A stretch of DNA of 15,240 nucleotides from assembly GCA_018457305.1 (NCBI GenBank), contig JAGYHM010000014.1:1-15240 (forward strand), in the 5' to 3' direction. Source of the stretch: Fusobacterium sp. (lineage in GTDB: Bacteria; Fusobacteriota; Fusobacteriia; Fusobacteriales; Fusobacteriaceae). The first letter of the stretch is position 1. Each line of letters starts with the position of its first letter. Positions 15,178 through 15,240 of the stretch are shown here, piece by piece. Position numbers and translations under genes: made by a program. The notes beneath the pieces are model-generated. The model had not been told where the DNA came from, did not search any database, and saw nothing but the letters and a program-made list of their open reading frames with translations.

Positions 15178-15240
15178 CCAATTTTATGAAACTAGTTCTT
15201 GTTTTAATTTAATACATTTTTTATTCTAAAAATTATCTTC
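15178..15240. other. Unassigned right-edge sequence
   Basis: AT-rich bases upstream of the distal promoter. I see no open frame with a ribosome binding site on either strand and no clear hairpin; the neighbouring gene lies beyond the window. Confidence 0.4.

Noticed and set aside
1..15240. CRISPR array, tRNA/rRNA, insertion sequence or phage genes
   Set aside because: No spaced repeat array, tRNA cloverleaf, transposase or terminal inverted repeats were seen on reading through.

Overview
The window is very AT-rich and densely coding, with every recognisable gene on the minus strand, so transcription runs from high to low coordinates. The gene set is a complete histidine-degradation operon of the anaerobic, tetrahydrofolate-linked type, plus a sodium/glutamate symporter. 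Base composition, strong AGGAGG-type ribosome binding sites and gene content suggest a Fusobacterium-like anaerobe; a low-GC clostridial relative cannot be excluded from sequence alone.

Right part (15240 to about 9635): a leader with two candidate promoters drives an uncharacterised 321-residue protein, then a 1015-residue SARP/AfsR-like regulator (winged helix, BTAD, NTPase, TPR repeats), then gltS. A clear intrinsic terminator follows gltS. Both the 321-residue gene and the regulator start with TTG. gltS has an unusual ribosome binding site, with a stem-loop between the Shine-Dalgarno sequence and the ATG.

Left part (about 9500 to 1): from one promoter run hutU, yjiH, yuiF-type permease, hutI, fchA, hutH, ftcD and fhs. 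Together they convert histidine to urocanate (HutH), imidazolonepropionate (HutU), formiminoglutamate (HutI), glutamate plus 5-formimino-THF (FtcD) and 5,10-methenyl-THF plus ammonia (FchA). After conversion to 10-formyl-THF by a cyclohydrolase not in the window, Fhs run in reverse would give formate and ATP. The fhs copy carries a frameshift near 311-316 and runs off the left edge.

The most interesting observation is regulatory. The hutU promoter and the proximal promoter of the regulator operon share an almost identical element: two TTAACGA-like direct repeats 11 bp apart, 8 bp upstream of a good -10 box, with no -35 consensus. This is the geometry known for SARP operators (ActII-ORF4, DnrI, AfsR), and a SARP-like protein is encoded between the two sites. 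I infer that this regulator activates both the hut operon and its own operon. Other points of interest are a divergent urocanase and an Asp-to-Asn change at a metal/catalytic position of HutI.
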